From the NCBI GenBank assembly GCA_964587755.1, contig CAZPMC010000017.1, positions 1-45,175 on the forward strand: DNA of 45,175 nucleotides. The letters are read 5' to 3'. The notes beneath the pieces were generated by a model. The model was not told where the DNA came from, ran no database searches, and worked only from the letters and a program-made list of their open reading frames with translations. Shown here in pieces: positions 1 to 8,068 of this stretch. This DNA is from CAZPMC01 sp964587755 (GTDB taxonomy: Bacteria; Bacillota; Clostridia; Acetivibrionales; DTU013). How positions within the stretch are numbered: the stretch's first letter is position 1; every line of letters starts with the position of its first letter. Both the position numbers and the translations under genes were made by a program.

Positions 1-48
1 CCACGATACTTGGCTGGAGACGGCCCGGGAAAATAGGTCTCTGCCGGA
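1..48 (+). rRNA. rrf: 5S ribosomal RNA, 3' end only
   Basis: The first ~48 bases match the conserved 3' third of bacterial 5S rRNA: the helix IV segment (GATACTTGGCTGGAGACGG), the GGGAAAATAGGT strand and the CTGCCGG end that closes helix I. The rest lies upstream of the window. A tRNA follows within 8 bases, the usual clostridial arrangement at the end of an rRNA operon. Confidence 0.85.
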
Positions 49-55
49 ATTATAT

Positions 56-131
56 TCCTCAATAGCTCAGTCGGTAGAGCATGCGGCTGTTAACCGCAGG
101 GTCGTAGGTTCGAGTCCTACTTGAGGAGCCA
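56..131 (+). tRNA. tRNA-Asn (anticodon GTT), CCA encoded
   Basis: The cloverleaf can be drawn by eye. A 7-bp acceptor stem (TCCTCAA/TTGAGGA) closes the gene, the D arm carries AGCTCAGTCGGTAGAGC, and the anticodon stem TGCGG/CCGCA has loop CTGTTAA with GTT at 89-91. The T arm contains GGTTCGAGTCC. Discriminator G128 is followed by an encoded CCA at 129-131. It directly follows the 5S rRNA and is probably part of the same rRNA operon transcript. Confidence 0.97.
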
Positions 132-156
132 GGGTAATTGCATAGTCAAACCCGCG

Positions 157-200
157 AATAGCGCTTGAACTACATAGTTTAAGCGCTATTTTGGTATTTT
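157..200 (+). terminator. rho-independent terminator of the rRNA/tRNA unit
   Basis: AATAGCGCTT (157-166) pairs with AAGCGCTATT (181-190). GAAC/GTTT extends the stem inward to a 6-base loop, and a T-rich stretch follows. The position 25 bases after tRNA-Asn fits the end of the stable-RNA operon. Confidence 0.85.
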
Positions 201-292
201 ATGAAATAATATAATTAATTGTACATAATCAGACTTGTATATGATTTTGAAAGTATAATAATGTAATGAGGGCAAAGGAAAGGATTTTGCTA

Positions 293-1195
293 ATGTGGGT
301 TCAATTTATAACAGCGCCTCTTGTAGGGGGGCTTATAGGGTTAGTCACAAATGGCATTGCCATTAAGATGATATTTAGACCATTACGGCCGGTATATATA
401 GGAAGGTATAAGCTACCGTTTACACCAGGGCTGATTCCTAAAGAACGATCCAGAATCGCAAAAGCAATAGGGGATGTTATAAGCAATGACTTACTCAATA
501 AGGACACCTTTAAAAGCACATTACTATCTGATTCAATGAAAATTCAGATTAATTCTAAAATCGACAATGCAATACTAAAGTATTCTGAATCGGAGGACAA
601 AGTAAGCACAGTTTTAGAAAGATTAGTCCCTGAAGATAAAATCAATCAAAAACTGACGGTTGTCCAAAAAAGCTTGGCAGCGACTATAACCAAAAAAGCC
701 ATAGAGCAGGATATTGGGTCTGCCATTGTAGACTACGCTTATGAAGAAATAATTTCAAAAACAAAGCCTGTGCTAAAAAACCTGACCAGTACTGCCTTAA
801 ATTCCTTGAAGCAACCCTTTGCTGTGAAAATTAATATTATGATTAAGGAAAAGTCAGAGCCTCTTGTTGAGAAATTCTTAGAGGAGCAGGCTAGTGAAAT
901 ATTAAATACGCCAATAAAGGATATATTAGCAACACATAAGGACAAGACACCTAAAATTAAGGAAGGTTTATGGAAAGTTTTCGAGGATATTATCAATAGC
1001 AGGCTTGACTCTATTCTGGAAGCAGTTGATATTTCGGCTATAATAAATGACAAGATAAACCAACTGGATTTGTTGGAGCTGGAAGGTATAATCATGACCT
1101 TGATAAGACGGGAGCTCAATGCATTGATTTATTTGGGCGGCTTGCTGGGGGTGATTATGGGATTTTTGAATATAGCTTTTGACTTACTGATATGA
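293..1195 (+). CDS. DUF445 family membrane protein
   Basis: A ~300-aa member of the DUF445 (YheB-like) family, whose function is not established. The N-terminal hydrophobic segment (VQFITAPLVGGLIGLVTNGI) runs into the family hallmark NGIAIKMIFRPLRP and the FTPGLIPKERSRIA block. The centre is a long, charged, probably helical region, and the C-terminus (about residues 275-300) is a second membrane segment. The reading frame opens at 266, but ATG 293 has GGAAAGG about 9 bases upstream and starts just before the first membrane helix, so 293 is preferred. It sits alone between the rRNA terminator and the next lipoprotein gene. Family assignment is firm; role unknown. Confidence 0.88.
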   Translation: MWVQFITAPLVGGLIGLVTNGIAIKMIFRPLRPVYIGRYKLPFTPGLIPKERSRIAKAIGDVISNDLLNKDTFKSTLLSDSMKIQINSKIDNAILKYSESEDKVSTVLERLVPEDKINQKLTVVQKSLAATITKKAIEQDIGSAIVDYAYEEIISKTKPVLKNLTSTALNSLKQPFAVKINIMIKEKSEPLVEKFLEEQASEILNTPIKDILATHKDKTPKIKEGLWKVFEDIINSRLDSILEAVDISAIINDKINQLDLLELEGIIMTLIRRELNALIYLGGLLGVIMGFLNIAFDLLI

Positions 1196-1383
1196 TTGAA
1201 GCTTCAGCTTTAAAAAAATTGACGAAAATTAAATTATTATTAAACAATTTGCACTATCCTATCATAAATTAATCATATATAATGAGTCTAATAAATACCT
1301 TTAATAATTATTGCAGGTATACATAAAATATTATTAAGCATTAGATAATTACAAATGAAGAGCTCAAGGGGGTACTTTTTTAC

Positions 1384-2643
1384 ATGAAAGCAGTTGTTAT
1401 CAAAAAAGCAGTTGCGGCAATTTTAATAGTTTTACTTATCTTTACAGGATGCAGCAATGATAAGGTATCTAGGGGTGATACCGACAATACTGACCAGCAG
1501 GCTCCTCAACCTGAAACAACTGTCGAAACAGGGGATAATACCAATGAAGAAGCGACAACAATTGACACAGAGCAAACTATTGATTCCGACTCTGGGGATA
1601 CAATTCAGCAGGAGCAGACTGAGGAGGAAAAAGCTGCACCTCCTAAGGTAAAAGCACTATACCTTACGGGCTGGACTGTGGGAGGCGCGGAAAGAAGGAA
1701 GCATTACATTGATTTGGCCAACACTACAGAAATAAACGCATATGTAGTAGATATAAAAGATGATGACGGACTTGTAGGCTATGAATCTCAGGTTCCAGAA
1801 GTTCAGGCAAACGGGACCTGGAAGAAAAAATACAATGTTAAAAAGGTCTTGGAAGAATTTCATGAAAACGATATTTATGTAATCGGACGACTTGTAGTTT
1901 TTAAAGATCCTGTATATTCACTCAAAAGGCCGGATTTAGCAGTCAAAAGCAAAAATGGGGGCTTATGGAAGGACAGAAACGGAAAAACATGGCTCAATCC
2001 TTACAACAAGGAGACATGGGAATATACTATAAAGATAGCAAAAGAGGCTGTAGAATTGGGTTTTGATGAGATACAGTTTGACTATGTGCGATTTGACAGT
2101 GATTCAAAGGGAAGAATGGATTTTACCGGTGTAGAGCAAGAGAAGTACGAGGCTATAAACGAATTTCTTGCATATGCTGTAGCTGAGATACCTGACGTAC
2201 CCATATCGGCTGATGTATTTGGTATCATTTTAGAGAGCCCTGCGGATACTGAGAAGATTGGACAATATCTGGAGTTGATTGGAAAAGACATAGATTATAT
2301 ATGTCCCATGGTTTATCCATCCCACTACGCCTATGGACAGATTGTAAACAAGGTCCAATTCCCGGCTCCTGACCTTGAGCCTTATGAGGTGGTTTATAAT
2401 TCACTGATTAAATGCAAAAACAGGCTCTCTGAAGCCAGTGACTACAAGGCAAAGGTCCGACCATATCTGCAGGATTTTACTGCAAGCTGGCTTCTACCGA
2501 AAAACGGCAAAAAAATGTATCAGTCCTATGGACCTGAACAAGTGAAGCAGCAAATCAAAGCTGTTTACGATGCGGGATATGACGAGTGGATATTGTGGAA
2601 CGCATCAAACAGGTATTCTGAGGAAGCGCTATTAAAAGAGTAA
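1384..2643 (+). CDS. secreted lipoprotein with putative glycoside hydrolase domain (DUF4015-like)
   Basis: 419 aa. A lysine-rich start and hydrophobic helix end in the lipobox IFTGC (Cys23), so the protein should be anchored on the outer face of the membrane. Residues ~25-85 are a Thr/Glu/Asp/Gln-rich linker. Residues ~88-415 match the putative glycosyl-hydrolase domain often called DUF4015: VKALYLTGWTVGG, AYVVDIKDDDG, then DEIQFDYVRFDSD with conserved acidic residues on predicted barrel strands, then ISADVFG and DYICPMVYPSHY. The start has AAGGGGG about 10 bases upstream. It is probably a cell-surface enzyme acting on a polysaccharide, with substrate unknown. The gene appears monocistronic, since a terminator follows at once. 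Confidence 0.85.
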   Translation: MKAVVIKKAVAAILIVLLIFTGCSNDKVSRGDTDNTDQQAPQPETTVETGDNTNEEATTIDTEQTIDSDSGDTIQQEQTEEEKAAPPKVKALYLTGWTVGGAERRKHYIDLANTTEINAYVVDIKDDDGLVGYESQVPEVQANGTWKKKYNVKKVLEEFHENDIYVIGRLVVFKDPVYSLKRPDLAVKSKNGGLWKDRNGKTWLNPYNKETWEYTIKIAKEAVELGFDEIQFDYVRFDSDSKGRMDFTGVEQEKYEAINEFLAYAVAEIPDVPISADVFGIILESPADTEKIGQYLELIGKDIDYICPMVYPSHYAYGQIVNKVQFPAPDLEPYEVVYNSLIKCKNRLSEASDYKAKVRPYLQDFTASWLLPKNGKKMYQSYGPEQVKQQIKAVYDAGYDEWILWNASNRYSEEALLKE

Positions 2644-2663
2644 CAGTAAAGGTAAAGACTAAT

Positions 2664-2695
2664 AAAAAAACAGGGCAATCCACCCTGCTTTTTTA
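2664..2695. terminator. intrinsic terminator
   Basis: CAGGG (2671-2675) pairs with CCCTG (2683-2687) around a 7-base loop. An A7 run precedes and a T6 run follows, so it may work in both directions. It separates the lipoprotein gene from the nrdJ promoter. Confidence 0.85.
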
Positions 2696-2770
2696 TTTAT
2701 GTGATTTCTATCATATTTAAGATGATTTTTCAATAGGACATAATTACTATTTAAATTTATTGCTTCTGTA

Positions 2771-2798
2771 TTGACTTGGAACATAAAAATGATACAAT
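2771..2798 (+). promoter_or_regulatory. nrdJ promoter (sigma-A type)
   Basis: TTGACT (2771-2776), a 16-base spacer, and TACAAT (2793-2798) lie about 60 bases before nrdJ. The -10 element lies inside the upstream NrdR-like box, as expected for a repressor that blocks polymerase. Confidence 0.75.
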
Positions 2799-2838
2799 AT
2801 ACAGTACCAGATAAAATAAAAAACACTAAATATAGTGT
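2792..2838 (+). promoter_or_regulatory. tandem NrdR boxes upstream of nrdJ
   Basis: Box 2 (2823-2838, ACACTAAATATAGTGT) agrees with the known 16-bp NrdR consensus ACACWATATATWGTGT at nearly every position and is a perfect palindrome. Box 1 (2792-2807, ATACAATATACAGTAC) agrees at 12 of 16 positions. Their centres are 31 bp apart, three helical turns, which is the usual spacing of paired NrdR boxes. Box 1 covers the -10 and box 2 lies in the 5' leader. NrdR itself is not encoded in this window. Confidence 0.85.
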
Positions 2839-2858
2839 TTGGTTCAAGGAGGCAATAA

Positions 2859-5243
2859 ATGAAACTCTCCGAAAATGCAATTAAGGTTCTCGAAAAGAGA
2901 TACCTAGCAAAAGACGAAACTGGTAAACTTATCGAAACCCCTGAGGGCATGTTTAAAAGAGTTGCTAAAGCAGTTGCAGAGGCGGACGCATCTTACGTAA
3001 CTTCCACAGAGCTAAAGAAAATTGAAAAAGAGTTTTTTAATTTGATGGCAGATTTGGAATTCTTGCCGAATTCGCCTACTCTTATGAATGCGGGACGGCC
3101 TTTAGGTCAATTAAGTGCTTGCTTCGTTTTGCCAATTGAAGACACAATGGAAGGCATATTTGACTCAATAAAGCATGCTGCACTTATACATAAAAGCGGC
3201 GGCGGCACTGGATTCAGTTTTTCAAGGCTTCGGCCGAAGGGAGCCAGTGTTAACTCCACAGGCGGAATAGCAAGCGGTCCGATAAGCTTTATGAAGGTTT
3301 TCAATGCTGCCACGGAGGCAGTTAAGCAGGGCGGTACCAGACGTGGTGCAAATATGGGTATTCTTAGGGTGGATCATCCAGACATCAGGGAGTTTATCAC
3401 CTGTAAGCAAGACAACAACGATATTACAAACTTCAATATCAGCGTGGCATTAACCGAGAAGTTCATGGATGCAGCCAAAAAGGGTCTTACATATGACCTT
3501 GTGGATCCCAGAACAGGTAAAACTGTTAAGCAGGAAAATGCATCAGAGATATTTGACATGATAGTTAATAATGCTTGGAACAATGGCGAGCCGGGTATTA
3601 TTTTCATTGACAGATTGAATAAAGACAATGTTACACCGAGCCTTGGTGAAATTGAAAGCACAAACCCCTGCGGAGAGCAGCCTCTGCTCCCCTTTGAGGC
3701 ATGCAATCTCGGCTCTATAAACTTAAGCATTATGACTAAAAAAACCGGGAATTCTATTGAAGTTGATTATGACAGGCTTAAAAGAGTAGTCAGATCTGCT
3801 GTGCATTTTCTTGACAATGTCATAGAGGTAAACAAATACCCTCTTCCCCAGATAGATGAGATGACCAGGGGCACCAGAAAGATAGGCCTGGGAGTTATGG
3901 GCTGGGCTGATTTGCTGTGCAAGCTAAATATCCCATACAATTCTTCAAAGGCTATCAACCTTGCTGAAAAAATAATGCATTTTATACAGGATGAAGCCAA
4001 GAAAAAATCTATTGAGTTAGCGGAAGTAAAAGGAGTATTCCCTTATTTCGATAAAAGCATTTATAAAGAGCTGGGAGTCCGTGTGCGCAATGCCACAACT
4101 ACTACAATAGCACCTACCGGCACACTGAGCATACTTGCAGGATGCTCCAGCGGAATAGAACCAATATTTGCCATATCATACATAAGAAATGTTATGGATA
4201 ATGATGAGCTGATTGAAGTAAATCCTATATTTAAAGAAGTTTCAGAATCCGGTGGATTTTACTCAGATGACTTAATGAGGAGTATAGCCAAAAAAGGCTC
4301 CCTAAGCGAGTTCACTGAGATTCCCAAAAAAGTGAAAGAAGTTTTTGTGACTGCCCATGACATTTCACCTGAATGGCATGTTAAAATGCAGGCTTCCTTC
4401 CAAAAATACACCGATAATGCGGTATCAAAAACCGTTAATCTGAGCCACGATGCTACAAAGGAAGACGTTAAGGCTGTTTTTGAGCTGGCTTATAAGACTT
4501 ATTGCAAAGGCGTTACCATTTACAGAGATGGAAGCCGTGATATGCAGGTATTAAATATCGGTCAGGTAAAGGGCAAGGAAGACGGAAAACAAGATACCCA
4601 TGCAGTTATAGTAAACGATGCCGGAACTCAAACCAGGATTTCTCCGAGACCACGGCCAGATATTACAACAGGCTTTACTGAAAAGGTTAAAATAGGCTGC
4701 GGAAATCTATATATAACAGTTAATTACGACGACAAGGGTATTTGCGAGGTATTTACAAATACCGGGCGTGCCGGAGGCTGTCCATCCCAGTCTGAAGCAA
4801 CCAGCAGACTTGTTTCTATTGCTCTTAGATCTGGCTTGGATGCCAAGTCTATTGTTGAACAGCTCAAAGGGATAAGATGCCCCTCCACCATCAGGCAGAA
4901 GGGCATGAAGGTTACATCCTGTCCCGATGCCATTGGAAGATTGATAGAAAAGGTATATAAGCTTCAAAACGGCAATGACGAGGAAGAAAAAAGCGGTAAA
5001 GTATGTGAGAGTTCTGTTGAGTATTCCGTTAACACTCCTATACCTACTGCAAATTGTAATGACCAATGCGACGTATGCACATTGAAGGATATTTGTATGA
5101 ACAGCGACAGGATTTTGGGTGAAGACGTTGATTATAATGACGAAAAATTAACCATATCCGTCTGTCCTGAATGCAACAGTGCTTTAGAGCATGAAGGCGG
5201 TTGTGTTGTATGCAGGAATTGTGGTTATAGCAAGTGCGGATAA
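2859..5243 (+). CDS. nrdJ: adenosylcobalamin-dependent ribonucleoside reductase (class II)
   Basis: 794 aa; reduces ribonucleotides to deoxyribonucleotides using a radical generated from coenzyme B12, without a separate small subunit. Visible landmarks are FLPNSPTLMNAG and LSACFVLP (first redox Cys, ~residue 87), SGGGTGFSFS, TRRGANMG and NPCGEQPL (~268, catalytic Cys and Glu). Next come GTRKIGLGVMGWADLL, APTGTLSI, and a cysteine-rich tail containing CNDQCDVC, CPEC, CRNC and a terminal CGYSKC pair that may serve as reductant site or bind zinc. Length and motif order fit the ~750-850-aa bacterial NrdJ group. AGGAGG lies 7 bases before the ATG. It is monocistronic, has paired NrdR boxes upstream, and depends on the corrinoid supply encoded at 21-27 kb. 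Confidence 0.97.
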   Translation: MKLSENAIKVLEKRYLAKDETGKLIETPEGMFKRVAKAVAEADASYVTSTELKKIEKEFFNLMADLEFLPNSPTLMNAGRPLGQLSACFVLPIEDTMEGIFDSIKHAALIHKSGGGTGFSFSRLRPKGASVNSTGGIASGPISFMKVFNAATEAVKQGGTRRGANMGILRVDHPDIREFITCKQDNNDITNFNISVALTEKFMDAAKKGLTYDLVDPRTGKTVKQENASEIFDMIVNNAWNNGEPGIIFIDRLNKDNVTPSLGEIESTNPCGEQPLLPFEACNLGSINLSIMTKKTGNSIEVDYDRLKRVVRSAVHFLDNVIEVNKYPLPQIDEMTRGTRKIGLGVMGWADLLCKLNIPYNSSKAINLAEKIMHFIQDEAKKKSIELAEVKGVFPYFDKSIYKELGVRVRNATTTTIAPTGTLSILAGCSSGIEPIFAISYIRNVMDNDELIEVNPIFKEVSESGGFYSDDLMRSIAKKGSLSEFTEIPKKVKEVFVTAHDISPEWHVKMQASFQKYTDNAVSKTVNLSHDATKEDVKAVFELAYKTYCKGVTIYRDGSRDMQVLNIGQVKGKEDGKQDTHAVIVNDAGTQTRISPRPRPDITTGFTEKVKIGCGNLYITVNYDDKGICEVFTNTGRAGGCPSQSEATSRLVSIALRSGLDAKSIVEQLKGIRCPSTIRQKGMKVTSCPDAIGRLIEKVYKLQNGNDEEEKSGKVCESSVEYSVNTPIPTANCNDQCDVCTLKDICMNSDRILGEDVDYNDEKLTISVCPECNSALEHEGGCVVCRNCGYSKCG

Positions 5244-5279
5244 CTTATTTGGGACAAATAAATTCTCAAATCGTAAAAG

Positions 5280-5309
5280 GATAGGCTATCAATAGCCTAT
5301 CTCTTTTTT
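5280..5309 (+). terminator. intrinsic terminator of nrdJ
   Basis: GATAGGCTA (5280-5288) pairs perfectly with TAGCCTATC (5293-5301) around a TCAA loop, followed by TCTCTTTTTT. Confidence 0.93.
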
Positions 5310-5372
5310 AAATAATCCGAAAAAGCTTGCTGCCATAGAGGAATCATAGGTAAAGACTCCTATCAGTATTGA

Positions 5373-5425
5373 TGCTATAATATAAATGGTATGGACCAAT
5401 CCTCTGCTTGATGGCAGGGGAGTCC
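5373..5425 (+). promoter_or_regulatory. possible extended -10 promoter and structured leader of the ABC exporter
   Basis: TGCTATAAT (5373-5381) is an extended -10 match, but no good -35 is seen. Shortly downstream, CCTCTGC (5401-5407) pairs with GCAGGGG (5414-5420), and outside it GGAC (5393-5396) pairs with GTCC (5422-5425), making a two-tier hairpin. No T-run follows, so it is not a terminator. Its regulatory role is conjecture. Confidence 0.35.
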
Positions 5426-5470
5426 GGCGATTGCATATATATATATAAAATAAAAAAGCGGGGAGATTAA

Positions 5471-7204
5471 ATGAAGAACATCATCAGACTTGTAAAATAC
5501 GCGAAACCATACTGGAATCTTATGATTATTTCAAGTATAAGCTTGCTGGTCATAACGGCAATTAATCTACTTGGTCCTTGGCTCATAAGGGACTTGATTG
5601 CTGTTTTAACCGGAAATTTCAGCCGGGAATCAATGGACCACATATGGAAGATAGCTATTATTCTTACCGCCACTTATATTCTTAAAGTGCTTTTTAGGTT
5701 CCTAAACAGCTATTTAAGCCATAAGGCAGCATGGCAGCTGGTTGCTGATATTAGAGTAATGATTTACGATCATTTACAAAAGCTATCTCTTCGATTTTAT
5801 CAAGACAAGCAGACAGGACAGCTAATGTCCCGCACAACTAACGACACTGCGACATTTGAAACACTTATAGCCCATGCTGTACCAGACCTTATTACAAATA
5901 TTCTCGTGATTGCCGGTGTAACTATAGTATTATTTGCAATGAATCCGTACCTTGCACTTTTGACACTTATTCCAATACCTTTTCTGGCAGTGGGTGGATG
6001 GATTTTCACAAAAAAGATTCGCCCAAATTTTCGCGCCGCTCAAAGAAATCTGGCAGATCTCAATGCCACCTTACAGGACAATATCTCAGGCATGAAAGAA
6101 ATACAGGTTTTTAACCAGCAGACAAAGGAAAAAAAGCGTATTCAGAAAAGTGCCCAAAGCTATGCTTCAGCTATATTGCATGCTCTGAAACTGGGGGCAA
6201 TTTTTCATCCTTCAGTTGAAGCCATAAGCTCATTTGGTACGGTTATCGTGGTGGCTTTCGGCGGATGGCTTGCGCTGGACCAAAAGCTGTCGGTTTCGGA
6301 TATCGTCGGGTTTTTACTATATCTAAATCTTTTTTATCAGCCAATAAGCACACTTGCTAGAGTGACTGAGGATTTGCAGCTTGCGGTAGCGGGAGCAGAC
6401 AGGGTTTTTGAGGTTCTTGATACGGAGCCCGATATAATTGACAGCCCTGATGCAGTTGAGATTGCCCGTTGTAAGGGTGAGCTGGAGTTTAAAAATGTCA
6501 GTTTCGAGTACATACCGTCTGTACCGGTTTTGAAAAATGTCAGCTTTAAGGCTGAAGCAGGTAAAATGCTGGCTTTGGTCGGGCCTACCGGTGTTGGAAA
6601 AACTACGGTGATTAGCCTTATTGCACGGTTCTACGACCCTGTGTCCGGAAGCATACTGCTTGACGGCAAAGACTTAAGGAGTATTACAATGGCATCTCTT
6701 CGCAATCAAATCAGCATTGTTCTACAGGATATTTTCCTTTTTAACGGCTCTGTTGCTGAGAATATAGCATACGGCAAAAAGGATGCTTCCTTAGAGGAGA
6801 TTGTGAATGCGGCGAAGGTGGCCAGAGCACATGAATTTATAATTGAAATGCCCGACGGATACGACACTGTTATAGGTGAAAGAGGGGTCAAGCTATCAGG
6901 GGGACAAAAGCAGAGGCTTTCAATCGCAAGGGCAGTGCTTCGCAATACGCCTATATTGATTTTAGATGAGGCTACCGCTGCAGTGGATGTAGAGACTGAG
7001 GAGAAAATCCAGCAAGCGATCCATGAGCTTGCTGCCAGTAAGACCATTATAGTTGTAGCTCACAGGCTTTCCACAGTCAAACGGGCTGACAATATTCTTG
7101 TTATACAAGAGGGAGAGATTGCAGAATCAGGAACTCATGACCAGCTTATTGCAAGAAATGGACTTTACAAGCAGTTATGTGACATACAGTTTAGAAATCA
7201 ATAA
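5471..7204 (+). CDS. ABC exporter half-transporter (type IV, MsbA/LmrA-like)
   Basis: 577 aa, the standard fused half-transporter. Residues ~1-310 form the six-helix exporter membrane domain (several hydrophobic segments plus the cytoplasmic motif TTNDTATFETL). Residues ~335-575 are the nucleotide-binding domain: Walker A GPTGVGKTT (~370), Q-loop VLQDIFLF, signature LSGGQKQR (~474), Walker B ILILDEAT (~497) and switch His in VVAHRLS (~529). All catalytic residues are present, so it should work as a homodimer exporting a hydrophobic compound, lipid or peptide. The start has GGGGAG 7 bases upstream. It lies ~100 bases before the MacB-like operon, but no evidence ties their substrates together. 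Confidence 0.93.
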   Translation: MKNIIRLVKYAKPYWNLMIISSISLLVITAINLLGPWLIRDLIAVLTGNFSRESMDHIWKIAIILTATYILKVLFRFLNSYLSHKAAWQLVADIRVMIYDHLQKLSLRFYQDKQTGQLMSRTTNDTATFETLIAHAVPDLITNILVIAGVTIVLFAMNPYLALLTLIPIPFLAVGGWIFTKKIRPNFRAAQRNLADLNATLQDNISGMKEIQVFNQQTKEKKRIQKSAQSYASAILHALKLGAIFHPSVEAISSFGTVIVVAFGGWLALDQKLSVSDIVGFLLYLNLFYQPISTLARVTEDLQLAVAGADRVFEVLDTEPDIIDSPDAVEIARCKGELEFKNVSFEYIPSVPVLKNVSFKAEAGKMLALVGPTGVGKTTVISLIARFYDPVSGSILLDGKDLRSITMASLRNQISIVLQDIFLFNGSVAENIAYGKKDASLEEIVNAAKVARAHEFIIEMPDGYDTVIGERGVKLSGGQKQRLSIARAVLRNTPILILDEATAAVDVETEEKIQQAIHELAASKTIIVVAHRLSTVKRADNILVIQEGEIAESGTHDQLIARNGLYKQLCDIQFRNQ

Positions 7205-7306
7205 TAAAAGTAATGTATGGCAAACATGGAACTTTTTTAACTTTACTGTAGTCTAATTAAAGCCAGATACAATTCATAGTATTTGAGATAAGGAGCACTA
7301 GTTGTT

Positions 7307-8068
7307 TTGGAGAATATTATTGAGCTTAAGGGTCTGAGAAAGGTCTACAGAGTAGGAAGTGAAAAGGTTGTTGCTTTGGACAATATAAACCTGACTATCA
7401 AGAAGGGCGAGTTTTGCTGCCTATTGGGAACATCGGGCTCAGGCAAGTCAACTCTTCTTAATATGATGGCAGGACTTGAAAAGCCGACACGGGGTACTAT
7501 ATTGATAAAAGGCCGTCCTGTCGAGAAAATGAACGAAAAGGCGCTGGCTTTGTTCCGTCAGGAGACACTGGGGTTCGTGTTCCAGTCATATAATCTCCTT
7601 CCAATGCTTACTGCCTTAGAGAATGTAAGCATTCCCCTGACCTTCAAGGGTGTACCCAGGGCAACCAGAGACAAAAGAGCAAGGGAAATGCTTAAAGCAG
7701 TTGGCCTTTCCACCCATGAGAAGCATAGGCCGTCCCAGATGAGCGGTGGTCAGCAGCAAAGGGTGGGAATAGCCAGAGCTTTTATTGCCATGCCAGAGAT
7801 TGTCTTTGCTGATGAGCCCACAGGAAACCTTGATTCCAAAACAACAAAAGAAGTAATGGACTTAATGACAAGCATGGCAAGAAAAAATAATCAAACCCTT
7901 GTCATTGTCACCCACGATCTTCAAATCGCAAGCTATGCGGACAGGATTGTCCATATGCTGGATGGTAATATAGAGAAGATAGAGATAACAGAAAACGCTG
8001 GGAGGGGTTTTAGTGAGGAAGCTGACGGCATTTTGCTTAACAGTGGTGCTATTAATACTGGTATTTAG
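7307..8068 (+). CDS. MacB/LolD-type ABC transporter ATPase
   Basis: 253 aa. Contains Walker A GTSGSGKST (~residue 41), Q-loop FVFQSYNLLP, signature MSGGQQQR (~145), Walker B VFADEPTGNLDS (~166) and the H-loop HD in VTHDL. DEPTGNLDS is typical of ATPases that drive FtsX-fold permeases (MacB, LolCDE, BceA, FtsE). The TTG start is preceded by AAGGAG 11 bases upstream; no ATG fits the expected N-terminus. The end overlaps the next gene by 56 bases, so the three genes 7307-11799 are translationally linked and form one complex: ATPase, secreted partner, permease. Confidence 0.93.
   Translation: MENIIELKGLRKVYRVGSEKVVALDNINLTIKKGEFCCLLGTSGSGKSTLLNMMAGLEKPTRGTILIKGRPVEKMNEKALALFRQETLGFVFQSYNLLPMLTALENVSIPLTFKGVPRATRDKRAREMLKAVGLSTHEKHRPSQMSGGQQQRVGIARAFIAMPEIVFADEPTGNLDSKTTKEVMDLMTSMARKNNQTLVIVTHDLQIASYADRIVHMLDGNIEKIEITENAGRGFSEEADGILLNSGAINTGI

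Noticed and set aside
1218..1275. Promoter of the DUF4015-like lipoprotein gene (TTGACG or TTGCAC candidates)
   Set aside because: No candidate has both a fair -35 and a fair -10 at normal spacing in this AT-rich DNA.
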